A DNA stretch of 64,000 bases from contig NZ_NOXS01000027.1 in assembly GCF_002251735.1 (NCBI RefSeq), forward strand, positions 4,624-68,623. Direction: 5' to 3'. This stretch comes from Elstera cyanobacteriorum. Its GTDB lineage: Bacteria > Pseudomonadota > Alphaproteobacteria > Elsterales > Elsteraceae. The notes beneath the pieces were generated by a model that worked only from the letters and a program-made list of their open reading frames with translations, was not told the origin of the DNA and did no database searches. How positions within the stretch are numbered: position 1 is the stretch's first letter; each line of letters opens with the position of its first letter. Below are positions 34,595 to 43,603 of the stretch, piece after piece. Position numbers and translations under genes: made by a program.

Positions 34595-35491
34595 TTATCG
34601 ATCCGCCGCCGTTTCGGCCAGCAGCCAGTCACGGAAGGCGGCGAGCGGCGGATAATCGGCGCGGTCGGCGGGCCAAGCGAGATAATAGGCCTCGGCGCTT
34701 TGCAGCGGCAAATCGAGCGCCCGCACCAAATCGCCGCGCGCTAACTCCTCGGTGATCAAAAACTCCGGCAGCAACCCAATCCCCAGCCCGGCGATAGCTG
34801 CTTGCGCCGCCGTGGCGAACTGATCGAACAGCATGCCGTGGACCGGCAGCGGCGGCACGCCATAGGCATCCAGCCAGCGTTCCCAGGCATCGGGACGGGT
34901 GGTGAGATGCAGCAGCGGCGCCTTGCGCAGATCGGCGGGCGCGCGAAAATCATAGGCCTCGCGCAGGCCGGGGCCACAGGCGGGCACCACGGTTTCCCGG
35001 CGCAGTAACGCCGTTTCCGCGCCCGGCCAATCTGGCCCGCCGAAGTGGATGGCGGCATCGACCGGCTCTAACCGAAAATCGAAGGGGTTGAGACGGGTCA
35101 GCAGGTTCAGCGTAATCCCCGGATGGCGGGACAGAAACCCCGGCAGGCGCGGCGCCAACCAGCGGGTGCCGAAGGTCGGCAGGATCGCCAGCGTCAGCGT
35201 GCCGCCGAAGGGATTGGCGCGCAGGTTCAGCGAGGCGCTGCTAATCCGGTGCAGCGCCTCGCGGATCTCCCGCGCATAGGCCGCGCCGCCCAGGGTAAGC
35301 CGGATGGTTTGGCGTTCGCGGTGGAACAGCTCCACCTCTAACTGTTCTTCCAACGCTTTGATCTGGCGGCTGACGGCGCTTTGGGTCAGCGCCAATTCCT
35401 TCGCCGCCGCCGTGATGCTGCCGGTACGCGCCGCCGCTTCGAAGGCGGAGAGCAAGGGAAGGGACGGCAGAAAGCGGCGGGGTCCGGGCAT
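34595..35491 (-). CDS. LysR-family regulator (GcvA-like)
   Basis: 298 residues. The HTH segment is PLLSAFEAAARTGSITAAAK followed by LTQSAVSRQIKALEEQLEVE; the effector domain spans about 95-290, with LTLAILPTFGTRWLAPRLP and GLGIGLLPEFLITEELARG. It belongs to the GcvA-type branch. It faces the amaA-like oxidase gene across 150 bases containing two LysR-type dyads, so it is the probable activator of lysine/pipecolate breakdown. Confidence 0.92.
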   Translation of the reverse strand: MPGPRRFLPSLPLLSAFEAAARTGSITAAAKELALTQSAVSRQIKALEEQLEVELFHRERQTIRLTLGGAAYAREIREALHRISSASLNLRANPFGGTLTLAILPTFGTRWLAPRLPGFLSRHPGITLNLLTRLNPFDFRLEPVDAAIHFGGPDWPGAETALLRRETVVPACGPGLREAYDFRAPADLRKAPLLHLTTRPDAWERWLDAYGVPPLPVHGMLFDQFATAAQAAIAGLGIGLLPEFLITEELARGDLVRALDLPLQSAEAYYLAWPADRADYPPLAAFRDWLLAETAADR

Positions 35492-35493
35492 CT

Positions 35494-35618
35494 CATTCCT
35501 AATCAGAATGACCTCTTGACTAAGACTTAATAGGCATCCCGGCTAAGCGCAAGCTATGAGCTGATTTACGCTCTCTCACCCCTCCCCGCCGTGCTTACAT
35601 TCCGACCGAATAGGAATG
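35494..35618. promoter_or_regulatory. LysR-type dyads upstream of the oxidase operon
   Basis: CATTC-n7-GAATG (35494-35510), which contains the T-N11-A pattern, and CATTCC-n9-GGAATG (35598-35618) share the same half-site and flank the intergenic region between the LysR gene and the oxidase gene. Confidence 0.5.
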
Positions 35619-35641
35619 ATGAGACGGCAAGATGGTCTGCC

Positions 35642-36925
35642 ATGCTGAACAATCCCCAATCCCACGGCCTGTGGGAAATGACCGCCGCCCCGGCCCCGGC
35701 CACCGCCTCGCTGACGGGCGGGATCGACGCCGATGTCGTTATCGTTGGCGGCGGCTATACAGGCCTATCCGCCGCCCTGCATCTGGCGGAAGGCGGGGCG
35801 AAAGTCGCGCTGCTGGAAGCGGTGGAGATCGGTTTCGGCGGGGCAGGGCGCAATGTCGGCCTTGTGAATGCCGGTATGTGGGTGATGCCGAAGGCGCTGA
35901 TCGATACGCTGGGCGAGGATTATGGCAATCGGCTGCTCGATGCCCTCGGCAACGGCCCGCGCCAAGTTTTCACCCTGATCGAGCGGCTTGGCATCGCCTG
36001 CGAGGCCGAACCGCATGGCACCCTGCATTGTGCCGTTGGGGCAGCAGGGCTGAAGGAACTCGAAGACCGCGCCGCCCAATGGCAAGCGCGCGGCGCCCCG
36101 GTCGAACTGCTGGGGGCCGACGAAACCCGGCGTAAGGTCGGTGGCGGCACCTATACCGGGTCGCTGCTGGATAAGCGCGCTGGAACCATCCAACCGTTGG
36201 CCTATGCGCGCGGCTTGGCCCATGCCGCCGTTACGGCCGGGGCGCAGATTTTCACGGGCAGCCCCGTGCTGGCGATCGAAGAAACCGGCAGCCGTTGGGA
36301 AGTGCGCACCGCGACCGGCTGGGTGAAAGCCAATTGGGTGATCGTCGCCACCGATGCCTATAGCCACGGCCCTTGGGCGGCGCTGCGCGAAGAACAGGTC
36401 TATCTGCCCTATTTCAACTTCGCCACCCGCCCACTGTCGCCCGCGATGCAGAAGCAGATTCTGCCCGAACGGCAAGGCGCCTGGGACACCAAGGAAGTGC
36501 TGACCTCCTTCCGCTTCGACCGCGCCGGGCGGCTGGTTTTCGGCAGCGTCGGTGCGCTGGCCGGGGCGGGGGAGGCGATCCACCGCGCCTGGGCGATCCG
36601 GTCGCTGCACCGACTGTTCCCGGACATCGGCCCGGTGGCGTTTGACGCCGCCTGGTACGGGATGATCGGCATGACGTCCGACAATCTGCCGCGTTTGCAT
36701 AGCCTGTGCCGCAACATCATCGCGTTTAGCGGCTATAACGGGCGCGGCATTTCCCCCGGTACCGTCTTCGGCGAACGGCTGGCGGCGCATATTCTCGGCA
36801 AAGTCTCCCAAGCCGATCTGCCGCTACCTATCTCCGCTTTTGAAAACCGACCCTTCCGCCGCCTGCGCGAACGCTATTACCAGCATGGCGCCGAACTGGT
36901 TCACCTGACCGAAGCGCGGTTTTAA
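35642..36925 (+). CDS. amaA: FAD-dependent amine/imino-acid oxidase, probable L-pipecolate oxidase
   Basis: 427 residues of the DAO family: Rossmann motif DVVIVGGGYTGLSAALHLAEGG, then GFGGAGRNVGLVNAGMW, RKVGGGTYTGSLLDKRAGTI near the middle and GYNGRGISPGTVFGERLA close to the C-terminus for FAD. The family includes PuuB, DadA-like and AmaA enzymes. The pipecolate assignment comes from context: an ALDH7-type aldehyde dehydrogenase follows on the same strand, as in the AmaA-AmaB pair that converts L-pipecolate to 2-aminoadipate in Pseudomonas. The start is ATG 35642 (MLNNPQ), with only a weak ribosome site. Confidence 0.78.
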   Translation: MLNNPQSHGLWEMTAAPAPATASLTGGIDADVVIVGGGYTGLSAALHLAEGGAKVALLEAVEIGFGGAGRNVGLVNAGMWVMPKALIDTLGEDYGNRLLDALGNGPRQVFTLIERLGIACEAEPHGTLHCAVGAAGLKELEDRAAQWQARGAPVELLGADETRRKVGGGTYTGSLLDKRAGTIQPLAYARGLAHAAVTAGAQIFTGSPVLAIEETGSRWEVRTATGWVKANWVIVATDAYSHGPWAALREEQVYLPYFNFATRPLSPAMQKQILPERQGAWDTKEVLTSFRFDRAGRLVFGSVGALAGAGEAIHRAWAIRSLHRLFPDIGPVAFDAAWYGMIGMTSDNLPRLHSLCRNIIAFSGYNGRGISPGTVFGERLAAHILGKVSQADLPLPISAFENRPFRRLRERYYQHGAELVHLTEARF

Positions 36926-36930
36926 GCCTA

Positions 36931-36955
36931 ACATCATTCCAACTTGGCATGATGT
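36931..36955 (+). promoter_or_regulatory. Inverted repeat between oxidase and aldehyde dehydrogenase genes
   Basis: ACATCAT (36931-36937) and ATGATGT (36949-36955) form a 7-base dyad 6 bases after the oxidase stop. No T run follows, so this may be an operator or a processing hairpin rather than a terminator. Confidence 0.35.
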
Positions 36956-37058
36956 CGTGCGCGGGCGCCGCTGGTCTGGCCCGTCGAAGAATGATTGACT
37001 GCCCCATCTCTTAAGCCCGAGTGACCCGCGCACTCCCCGCTGCCCCGAGGAAAGAATA

Positions 37059-38600
37059 ATGTCGAACACGTCTGTTTCCGTCGCTGCCGAGGTTCCGGCC
37101 CTGCTCGAAAGCCTGGGGGTCGCGCGCGATAGCTTTACCGGTGGCACCCTGACGGTCCGCTCGCCGATCACCGGCGAACTGATTGCGGCGGTGAAGGAAG
37201 ATACCGCAGCGGTCGCCAAGGCCGCCATCGACAAGGCCCATGAAGCCTTCAAGGCGTGGCGCCTGGTTCCGGCCCCGAAGCGCGGCGAGCTGATGCGCCT
37301 ACTGGGCGAAGAGCTGCGCACCCATAAGCAGGCGCTGGGCCGCCTTGTGTCGCTGGAAGTCGGTAAGATCACCTCCGAAGGCTTGGGCGAAGTCCAGGAA
37401 ATGATCGACATTTGCGATTTCGCCGTCGGCCTGTCGCGCCAGCTTTACGGCCTGACCATTGCCACCGAACGGTCGGAACACCGGATGATGGAAACCTGGC
37501 ACCCGCTGGGCGTCACCGGCATCATCTCCGCCTTCAACTTCCCCGTCGCGGTTTGGTCGTGGAATGCGGCGCTGGCCTTCGTCTGCGGTAATTCCTGCGT
37601 TTGGAAGCCCTCGGAAAAGACCCCGCTGACCGCGCTCGCCACCCACGCGCTGTTCGATAAGGCTTTGGCCCGCTTCAAGGCCGAAGGCGGCACGGCACCG
37701 GAGGGTCTCTCCGCCCTCATCATCGGCGGGCGCGAGATTGGCGAGCTGTTGGTCGATCATCCGAAGGTGCCGCTGGTCTCCGCCACCGGCTCCACCGCGA
37801 TGGGCCGCGCCGTTGGGCCGAAGCTGGCCGCGCGCTTTGCCCGCGCCATTCTGGAACTCGGCGGCAATAACGCCGCGATCATCGCGCCGACCGCCGACCT
37901 CGACCTGACCTTACGCGGCGTCGCCTTCGCCGCGATGGGCACCGCCGGGCAGCGCTGCACCACCCTGCGCCGCCTCTTCGTCCACGACAGCATTTATGAT
38001 GCCTTCGTACCGCGCCTGAAGAAGGCCTACGAAAGCGTGCCGGTCGGCAATCCGCTGACCCAAGGAACCCTCGTCGGCCCGCTGATCGACAAGGGCGCCT
38101 TCGACGCCATGCAGCGCGCGCTGACCGAGGCGAAGGCCGCGGGCGGCACCGTGCAGGGCGGCGAGCGGGTGAATGAGGCGGCGGGCGCCGACGCCTATTA
38201 CGTCCGCCCGGCCCTGGTGGAAATGGGCAGCCAGACCGGCCCCGTGCTGCACGAAACCTTCGCGCCGATCCTCTATGTGATGCGCTATAGCGATTTCGAC
38301 GCGGTGCTGGACCTGCATAACGACGTGCCGCAGGGCCTCTCGTCCTCGATTTTCACCAATGACCTGCGCGAAGCCGAGGCGTTCCTGTCGGCACGCGGCT
38401 CCGACTGCGGTATCGCCAACGTCAACATCGGCCCGTCGGGTGCCGAAATCGGCGGCGCCTTCGGCGGCGAAAAGGAAACCGGCGGCGGGCGCGAATCCGG
38501 CTCGGATTCATGGAAAGCCTATATGCGCCGTGCCACCAACACGGTGAACTACGGCCGCACCCTGCCGCTGGCCCAGGGCGTGAAGTTCGACGTGGCGTAA
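37059..38600 (+). CDS. amaB: ALDH7-type aldehyde dehydrogenase, probable piperidine-6-carboxylate dehydrogenase
   Basis: 513 residues. NAD-binding and active-site motifs: HPLGVTGIISAFNFPVAVWS, WKPSEKTPLTALA, SATGSTAMGRAVGP, catalytic Glu in LELGGNNAAI, and catalytic Cys in GTAGQRCTTLRRLFVHD. The QRCTT and GGEKETGGGRESGSDSWK pieces are typical of ALDH7/alpha-aminoadipic semialdehyde dehydrogenases. It would oxidise 2-aminoadipate 6-semialdehyde to 2-aminoadipate. GAGGAAAG precedes the ATG. It ends in a clear terminator. Confidence 0.88.
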   Translation: MSNTSVSVAAEVPALLESLGVARDSFTGGTLTVRSPITGELIAAVKEDTAAVAKAAIDKAHEAFKAWRLVPAPKRGELMRLLGEELRTHKQALGRLVSLEVGKITSEGLGEVQEMIDICDFAVGLSRQLYGLTIATERSEHRMMETWHPLGVTGIISAFNFPVAVWSWNAALAFVCGNSCVWKPSEKTPLTALATHALFDKALARFKAEGGTAPEGLSALIIGGREIGELLVDHPKVPLVSATGSTAMGRAVGPKLAARFARAILELGGNNAAIIAPTADLDLTLRGVAFAAMGTAGQRCTTLRRLFVHDSIYDAFVPRLKKAYESVPVGNPLTQGTLVGPLIDKGAFDAMQRALTEAKAAGGTVQGGERVNEAAGADAYYVRPALVEMGSQTGPVLHETFAPILYVMRYSDFDAVLDLHNDVPQGLSSSIFTNDLREAEAFLSARGSDCGIANVNIGPSGAEIGGAFGGEKETGGGRESGSDSWKAYMRRATNTVNYGRTLPLAQGVKFDVA

Positions 38601-38626
38601 GCTGCGGGAACCATCAGCGTTTTTGG

Positions 38627-38660
38627 AAGGACCGTCCCGCGATGGGCGGTCCTTTTCTTT
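38627..38660 (+). terminator. Rho-independent terminator after the aldehyde dehydrogenase
   Basis: AAGGACCG / CGGTCCTT form an 8-bp outer stem with an inner CCC/GGG extension, followed by TTTTCTTTT. It isolates the downstream PAAR cassette from the catabolic operon. Confidence 0.9.
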
Positions 38661-38683
38661 TGCTCAAAACAAATATTCCCGTT

Positions 38684-38713
38684 TTGTTCTTGATTCTCAA
38701 TGCAATCTAGAAT
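38684..38713 (+). promoter_or_regulatory. Promoter of the PAAR effector cassette
   Basis: TTGTTC (38684-38689) and TAGAAT (38708-38713) with an 18-base spacer, in an AT-rich stretch 31 bases before the ATG. The preceding terminator means the pair is transcribed as its own unit. Confidence 0.55.
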
Positions 38714-38744
38714 AGTTTTAGGGGCCGCTATCCAAGAGGCTCCC

Positions 38745-39512
38745 ATGACCGAAAATTGCATTGCCCGTACCGGAGATCTTCACTTCTGCCCTTTGCCGGG
38801 ACATGGGGTGACGCCCATCGTGACCGGCGAACCCTGGGTAACCGTTGCGGGCCAAAGCGTCGCCTGTACCGACGATGAAACCGGCTGCGGCGCCGCGCTG
38901 ATCGGCAGTGCTGGCTTCTTCCAGATCAACGGCCGCCCGGTCGTCCGCCGAGGGGACAGTTCCAGCCATGCCGGGGTAGTGGTCGACGGGGCGGAATTTT
39001 TTGTTATCGCAGATAAGACAGGGCTATTTTTGCACGCGGGGCTAGGATCAGGGCAGCTTAGTCCGCCAGAACAGTTTGTTGTCGACCATTGGGAAGATGC
39101 AAAAAAAATTGCGACTCAGCTTAATACAACCCCTACGATCATTCTCGGAATTGCTGCTGCAGAGAGTGGATGGGGAAAGAGTGATACAGCAAAAGATAAT
39201 AATTTCTTTGGCCTCCATGCTCCACAGCGCTATCAAGTTGATTGGCGATTGAACCGCCCCCAAGGTGGGAAGGGGGCGATTAAACTTCCTATCTTTTCAA
39301 CTTTCTACGACTCTGGACGAGCATTTGCCGAAGGCAATGGTAGGCATATCCAGGGCGAAACAGATCCGTTGAAAGTGGGAACCATCCTTCAAGAAAAGGG
39401 CCGGTTCGGTATTGACACGTCTACGGGTAGCAATGTTCCGACCTACGCCACATTCATTGCCGGTCGAATCGGTGATGTTGGCCGACGGGTCAGCAAGTTA
39501 GGCTTGCAATGA
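38745..39512 (+). CDS. PAAR-domain protein with C-terminal glucosaminidase (GH73/FlgJ-like) domain; putative T6SS effector
   Basis: 255 residues. Residues 1-88 are PAAR-like: CIARTGDLHFC, PIVTGEPWVTVAGQSVACTDD and RPVVRRGDSSSHAGVVV, the repeating beta prongs with His/Cys that form the tip of the type VI spike. Residues 105-255 are a peptidoglycan glucosaminidase domain, with AAAESGWGKSDTAKDNNFFG placing the catalytic Glu at 140 and FSTFYDSGRAFAE downstream. The toxin half is clearly AT-richer than the PAAR half and the flanks, a sign of module exchange. No signal peptide, as expected for spike-delivered cargo. AGAGG precedes the ATG. The next gene overlaps its stop. Confidence 0.85.
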   Translation: MTENCIARTGDLHFCPLPGHGVTPIVTGEPWVTVAGQSVACTDDETGCGAALIGSAGFFQINGRPVVRRGDSSSHAGVVVDGAEFFVIADKTGLFLHAGLGSGQLSPPEQFVVDHWEDAKKIATQLNTTPTIILGIAAAESGWGKSDTAKDNNFFGLHAPQRYQVDWRLNRPQGGKGAIKLPIFSTFYDSGRAFAEGNGRHIQGETDPLKVGTILQEKGRFGIDTSTGSNVPTYATFIAGRIGDVGRRVSKLGLQ

Positions 39513-39970
39513 CAGCAACTAAGATACTGCGTCTTATTGCCCTTTTGCTGGTCTTGCTCCCACTCTTCGCCCAGGCTGCGGAGCGTTACGCCTTCCCCAA
39601 GGCCGACCTTGCCCGGATGATCAATCTCTTTGCCCGCGACGTCGCTAACCCCCGCTATTACGCGCTTGATGGGTCGCTGGACAGTCCACAAGCCTTAACG
39701 ACAGATGCAGGCGAGACGGCGGAATATGTCGCTTTCAACCTGATCCCCAGCGTCAAGGGCGCGCGGGGGTTTGGGCCAACCTATTTTATGAATATCGTCA
39801 GCGGTCAGGTATTTCGCCTTGATATTGGCTGCACGGAACAGACCTCGCCGCGCCTGACGGCCTATCTCAACCGCTATCGAGCGCGGCATCCGATTCCCGC
39901 TGAGACTTTGGCCAAGCATCAGGCCCACTTTCAGAAACTACTGGCCGGTGCCGATATTTGCAGCAAATAG
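39509..39970 (+). CDS. Exported protein, putative immunity protein for the PAAR-glucosaminidase
   Basis: 153 residues with a signal peptide (1-23, LIALLLVLLPLFAQAAE). The mature part is about 130 residues with two cysteines (near 109 and 151) that could pair, and a FNLIPSVKGARGFGPTYFMN segment; no family recognised. Its ATG overlaps the effector stop (ATGA), so the two are co-translated. A periplasmic location is exactly where a peptidoglycan hydrolase would have to be neutralised in sibling cells. The immunity role is inferred from this context only. Confidence 0.68.
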   Translation: MTATKILRLIALLLVLLPLFAQAAERYAFPKADLARMINLFARDVANPRYYALDGSLDSPQALTTDAGETAEYVAFNLIPSVKGARGFGPTYFMNIVSGQVFRLDIGCTEQTSPRLTAYLNRYRARHPIPAETLAKHQAHFQKLLAGADICSK

Positions 39971-39976
39971 GAGGAG

Positions 39977-42900
39977 TTACCCCCGCAACCCCGGCAGTTC
40001 CGGCGTTCCGCCGTCGCGCGGCGGGAAGCGGAGTTTTTCGGCACGGCTGAGGTCCACTGAGACCAACTGGCTCACCCCCCGTTCGGCCATCGTCACACCG
40101 TAGAGTCGGTCCATGCGCGCCATGGTCAGGCGGTGGTGGGTGACGCAGAGGAAACGGGTGCCGCTTTCCGTGGCGATATGGTCGAGCAAGCCGCAGAAAC
40201 GGTCGACGTTCGCGTCGTCCAGCGGTGCGTCCACTTCGTCGAGCACGCAGATCGGCGAGGGGTTGGTCAGGAAGACGGCGAAGATCAGCGACAGGGCGGT
40301 CAGCGCCTGCTCGCCGCCCGACAGCAGCGAGAGGGTTTGCAGCTTTTTGCCGGGCGGGGAGGCCATGATTTCGAGGCCCGCCGCCAACGGATCGTCGCTT
40401 TCGGTCAGTTGCAGATGGGCGCGGCCACCGCCGAACAGGCGCACGAACAATTCTTCAAAATAGCCGTTCACCTTCTGGAAGGACGCCAGCAGCCGTTCCC
40501 GCCCCTCGCGGTTGATGCTGGCGATGGCGCCGCGCAGCCGGTCGATGGCTTGGGTCAGATCGTCCTTTTCGGCGGTCAGCGTTTCGATTTGGGCGACGAT
40601 CTCCGCCAGTTCCTGATCGGCGCGCAGGTTGACCGGCCCCAGCGCCTCGCGCTCCGCCGACAGTTTTTCGAGGCGGCTGGCGGCGCTGTGGGCGGCTTGC
40701 GCCACCGCCTGCGGGGCGAGATCGGGGTCGAGCGCCGCCTGGGCCACCACCTCGTCCGGGCGGCAATCGAGCCGTTCACGGATCCGGTCAGCCACGGCCT
40801 GGGCGTCGCGGATGGCGGCGTCCTGGGCGGCTTCGGCGCGAATCCGGCCTTCGCGCGCGCTGGCCGCCGCCCCTTCGGCCTCCTTCAGGCGCCGGGTCGC
40901 CTCGCTCGCCGCGCGGTCGGCAGCGGCCAGCGTGTCACCCACGGCGCGGCGCTTGGCTTCGGCGGCCTCGATCTGCGCCAACAGCGCATCGCGCCGGTCG
41001 GCGAGATCGTCGGGCGCCTGGGCCAGTTCCGCCGCTTCGGCATCCGCTGCCGCCTGCCGGGCGGCAAGATCGGCCAAGACCGCCGCCGAATTTTGGGCCC
41101 GCCGCTGCCAATCGGCCTGTTCGCGCGCCACTTGGGCCTGCCGCGCCCCGCGCGTCAGGGCGTCGCGCTTCAACCGGTCGGCCTCGCTGCGCAGGGTTTG
41201 CGCCTGGGCGCGCTGGCTGGTCGCCTCCGCCCGCGCCTCGGCCAAGGCTGCCAGCAAGGGTTCGGAGGAACCAAGCGCCGCCCGTTCGGCTTCGGACGCG
41301 CGTTGATCGGCCTCCAGCGCCGTCGCGTCCGCCGTCAGCCGGTCGAGCGTCGTGGTCAGGGCATTGCGCTTGGCTTCTGCCGCCGACAGCAGCGCCGACT
41401 GGCGCCGGTAGCTATCCTGCATCGCGGCGGCGTGATCGGCGGCGGCTTTGACCTGTGCCCGCGCCCCGGTTTCCGCCTCGCGCGCCCGGGCCAGCGCCTC
41501 CGCTGTGCGGGCCTGCCGTTCTTCGGCGAACATTTCTTCTTCTTCCAGCCCGGCGATTTCATCGTCGAGGCGGGTCAGGTGATTGCGCCGCTCCAGCCGC
41601 AAGGCCGCCCGGCTGGGGGCACCCGCCGCCGCGCGGAACCCGTCCCAGCGCACAAGATCGCCCGCCGGGGTCACCAGCCGCTGCCCAACGCTAAGGTGCG
41701 GCCAGAGCGCCAGCGCCGTTTCGAGATCGGCAACCACCCCAACCGCCATCAGCCGCCGCGCCAGCGCCTCCGGCCCGCCGACATAGGCGCTGAGGGGCCG
41801 CGCGCCATCGGGCAGCGAATCGGGCCGGGTCAAGCGGCGGCCTTCCGGCTGCTGCCAAAAGGTGCTGGCGCCGCGCGGATTATCGGCCAGCCGGGCGGGG
41901 GCTTGCAGATCATCCCCCAAAGCTGCCGCTAAGGCCGCTTCATACCCCGGTTCGACCGTCAGCGCGTCGATCACCGGGTCTTTCACCCCCGGCGGCAGAT
42001 CGGCGGCCAGGGCGGCGGCGATGCCCGCCTGTTCCGCCGTCAAGCGCGCCCGCCGCGCCGCCACCGCCTGCACCATGCGCGCCGCCTCCGCTTCCGCTTC
42101 CTGGGCGCGGCGCTGCGCTTCCTCCGCCTGGGTCAGCCGGGTGCGGGCATCATCTTCCGCCGCCAGCACGGTTTCGAGCTGGGCTTCCAGCTCCTCCGCA
42201 TCGGGCAGGGTACCGAGTTCGGCATCAATCGTGGCGAGATCGCCGCGCAGCTTGTCTTGCTCCGCCGATAGGCGCGCACGGCGGGCGGAAAGATCGTTGA
42301 GGTGCCGTTCCAGCGTCGCCCGACGGGCATCGGTGGTGGCGAGGGTTTCCGTCGCCGCCTGCACCGCCGCTTCGGCGCGTTCGAGCGAGGCTTCTTGCTC
42401 GGCCAAGAGCTCCAGCGTTTCACCCAGGCGTTCTGCGTCCAGCGCGGCGGTTTCGGCCAGGGCTTCGGCTTCTTCGGTCAGGCGGGCGAGGGCGGCGTCG
42501 GCATCCCCGGCCAGGTTCGCCTCGCGCTCCTGGTCACGGGCCAGCAGGGCGAGCCGTTCTTGCAGCGCGCGGGTTTGATCGACCAGCCGTTGCGCCTCGC
42601 CATCAAGCGCGCCCTGGGCGGCGTGCAGCCGGTGCAAAGCGGCGGCGGCTTCCGCATCGGCCTCGCGCAGGGTTGGCAGTTGCTCGCGCAGCTCGATTTC
42701 CAACACCGTGAGTTCGGCGACTTTCTCCAGCGATTCCGCGACCTTCAATTCCGCCGCGCGCAGGGCTTCCGCCGCTTTGCTGCGCCCGAGCTTGGCATCG
42801 AGCCAACGGATGGCCAGCAGCACGGTTTCCGCCGCGCGAATCGCATCCGACAGTTGGCGATATTTGGCCGCCTGGGCCGCCTGACCTTCCAAGCCGTCGC

Positions 42901-43513
42901 GCTGTTTGGCCAGCGTGCCGAGAATATCGTCGATGCGCGCCAGATTGGTTTCGGCGGCGGTCAGGCGCTGTTCCGCTTCTTTGCGCCGCGCCTGCAAACC
43001 GCCGATCCCCGCCGCATCTTCCAAAATTGCCCGCCGCTCGAAGGGCCGGGCGTTGATCATCGCCGCAACGCGCCCCTGGCTGACAAGGGAGGGGGAGTTC
43101 GCCCCGGTCGCCGCATCGGCAAACAGCATCTGCACGTCGCGCGCCCGCGACTCCCGGCCATTCACCCGATATTGAGAGCCTTGGCCGCGGTCGATGCGGC
43201 GGCTGACCTCTAATTCGCTCGCGTCGTTAAAGGCGGTCGGGGCACGGCGGGCGGCATTATCGATCAGCAGTTGGACTTCGGCGTGATTACGCGCCGGGCG
43301 GCTGGTGGTGCCGCCGAAAATCACATCGTCCATTTCGCCGCCGCGCATCTGGCGGGCCGAGGTTTCGCCCATCACCCAGCGCAGCGCTTCGACGAGGTTC
43401 GACTTGCCGCAGCCATTGGGGCCGACAACCCCGGTCAGCCCCGGCTCGATCAAAAGATCGGTCGGCTCGACGAAGGATTTGAACCCGGCGAGGCGCAAGC
43501 GCGTGAACTGCAT
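39977..43513 (-). CDS. smc: Chromosome segregation protein SMC
   Basis: 1178 residues, normal SMC length. It has N-terminal ATPase part MQFTRLRLAGFKSFVEPTDL with Walker A GPNGCGKSN (31-39), long Glu/Ala/Arg coiled coils (about 170-500 and 660-1010), a hinge near 520-640 (LPPGVKDPVIDALTVEPGYE), and a C-terminal head with signature LSGGEQALTALSLIFAVFL and Walker B ICVLDEVDAPLDDAN. It organises the chromosome with ScpA/ScpB, loading near parS, which lies in this same window. The start is the ATG of MQFTRL; the frame continues upstream without conservation. Confidence 0.96.
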   Translation of the reverse strand: MQFTRLRLAGFKSFVEPTDLLIEPGLTGVVGPNGCGKSNLVEALRWVMGETSARQMRGGEMDDVIFGGTTSRPARNHAEVQLLIDNAARRAPTAFNDASELEVSRRIDRGQGSQYRVNGRESRARDVQMLFADAATGANSPSLVSQGRVAAMINARPFERRAILEDAAGIGGLQARRKEAEQRLTAAETNLARIDDILGTLAKQRDGLEGQAAQAAKYRQLSDAIRAAETVLLAIRWLDAKLGRSKAAEALRAAELKVAESLEKVAELTVLEIELREQLPTLREADAEAAAALHRLHAAQGALDGEAQRLVDQTRALQERLALLARDQEREANLAGDADAALARLTEEAEALAETAALDAERLGETLELLAEQEASLERAEAAVQAATETLATTDARRATLERHLNDLSARRARLSAEQDKLRGDLATIDAELGTLPDAEELEAQLETVLAAEDDARTRLTQAEEAQRRAQEAEAEAARMVQAVAARRARLTAEQAGIAAALAADLPPGVKDPVIDALTVEPGYEAALAAALGDDLQAPARLADNPRGASTFWQQPEGRRLTRPDSLPDGARPLSAYVGGPEALARRLMAVGVVADLETALALWPHLSVGQRLVTPAGDLVRWDGFRAAAGAPSRAALRLERRNHLTRLDDEIAGLEEEEMFAEERQARTAEALARAREAETGARAQVKAAADHAAAMQDSYRRQSALLSAAEAKRNALTTTLDRLTADATALEADQRASEAERAALGSSEPLLAALAEARAEATSQRAQAQTLRSEADRLKRDALTRGARQAQVAREQADWQRRAQNSAAVLADLAARQAAADAEAAELAQAPDDLADRRDALLAQIEAAEAKRRAVGDTLAAADRAASEATRRLKEAEGAAASAREGRIRAEAAQDAAIRDAQAVADRIRERLDCRPDEVVAQAALDPDLAPQAVAQAAHSAASRLEKLSAEREALGPVNLRADQELAEIVAQIETLTAEKDDLTQAIDRLRGAIASINREGRERLLASFQKVNGYFEELFVRLFGGGRAHLQLTESDDPLAAGLEIMASPPGKKLQTLSLLSGGEQALTALSLIFAVFLTNPSPICVLDEVDAPLDDANVDRFCGLLDHIATESGTRFLCVTHHRLTMARMDRLYGVTMAERGVSQLVSVDLSRAEKLRFPPRDGGTPELPGLRG

Positions 43514-43603
43514 GGGCGGAGGTTTTCCCGGTTCAGCGGCAAAAGGCAAGAGGCGCGACGCAACGGCCGCCCTTCTGCAAGGCTGCCCTGCGGACACTTT
43601 TAG

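Noticed and set aside
38627-39976. Prophage remnant around the PAAR gene
   Set aside because: No integrase, tail, capsid or lysis gene is adjacent. The glucosaminidase is fused to PAAR and paired with an exported protein, which fits an effector cassette better than a phage endolysin.
40133-41932. A 599-codon open frame antisense to smc, with several other long antisense frames between 40.1 and 43.6 kb
   Set aside because: These are typical shadow frames of a GC-rich gene with strong third-position bias. Their translations are low-complexity Arg/Gly/Gln-rich and match no family, while smc on the other strand is complete.
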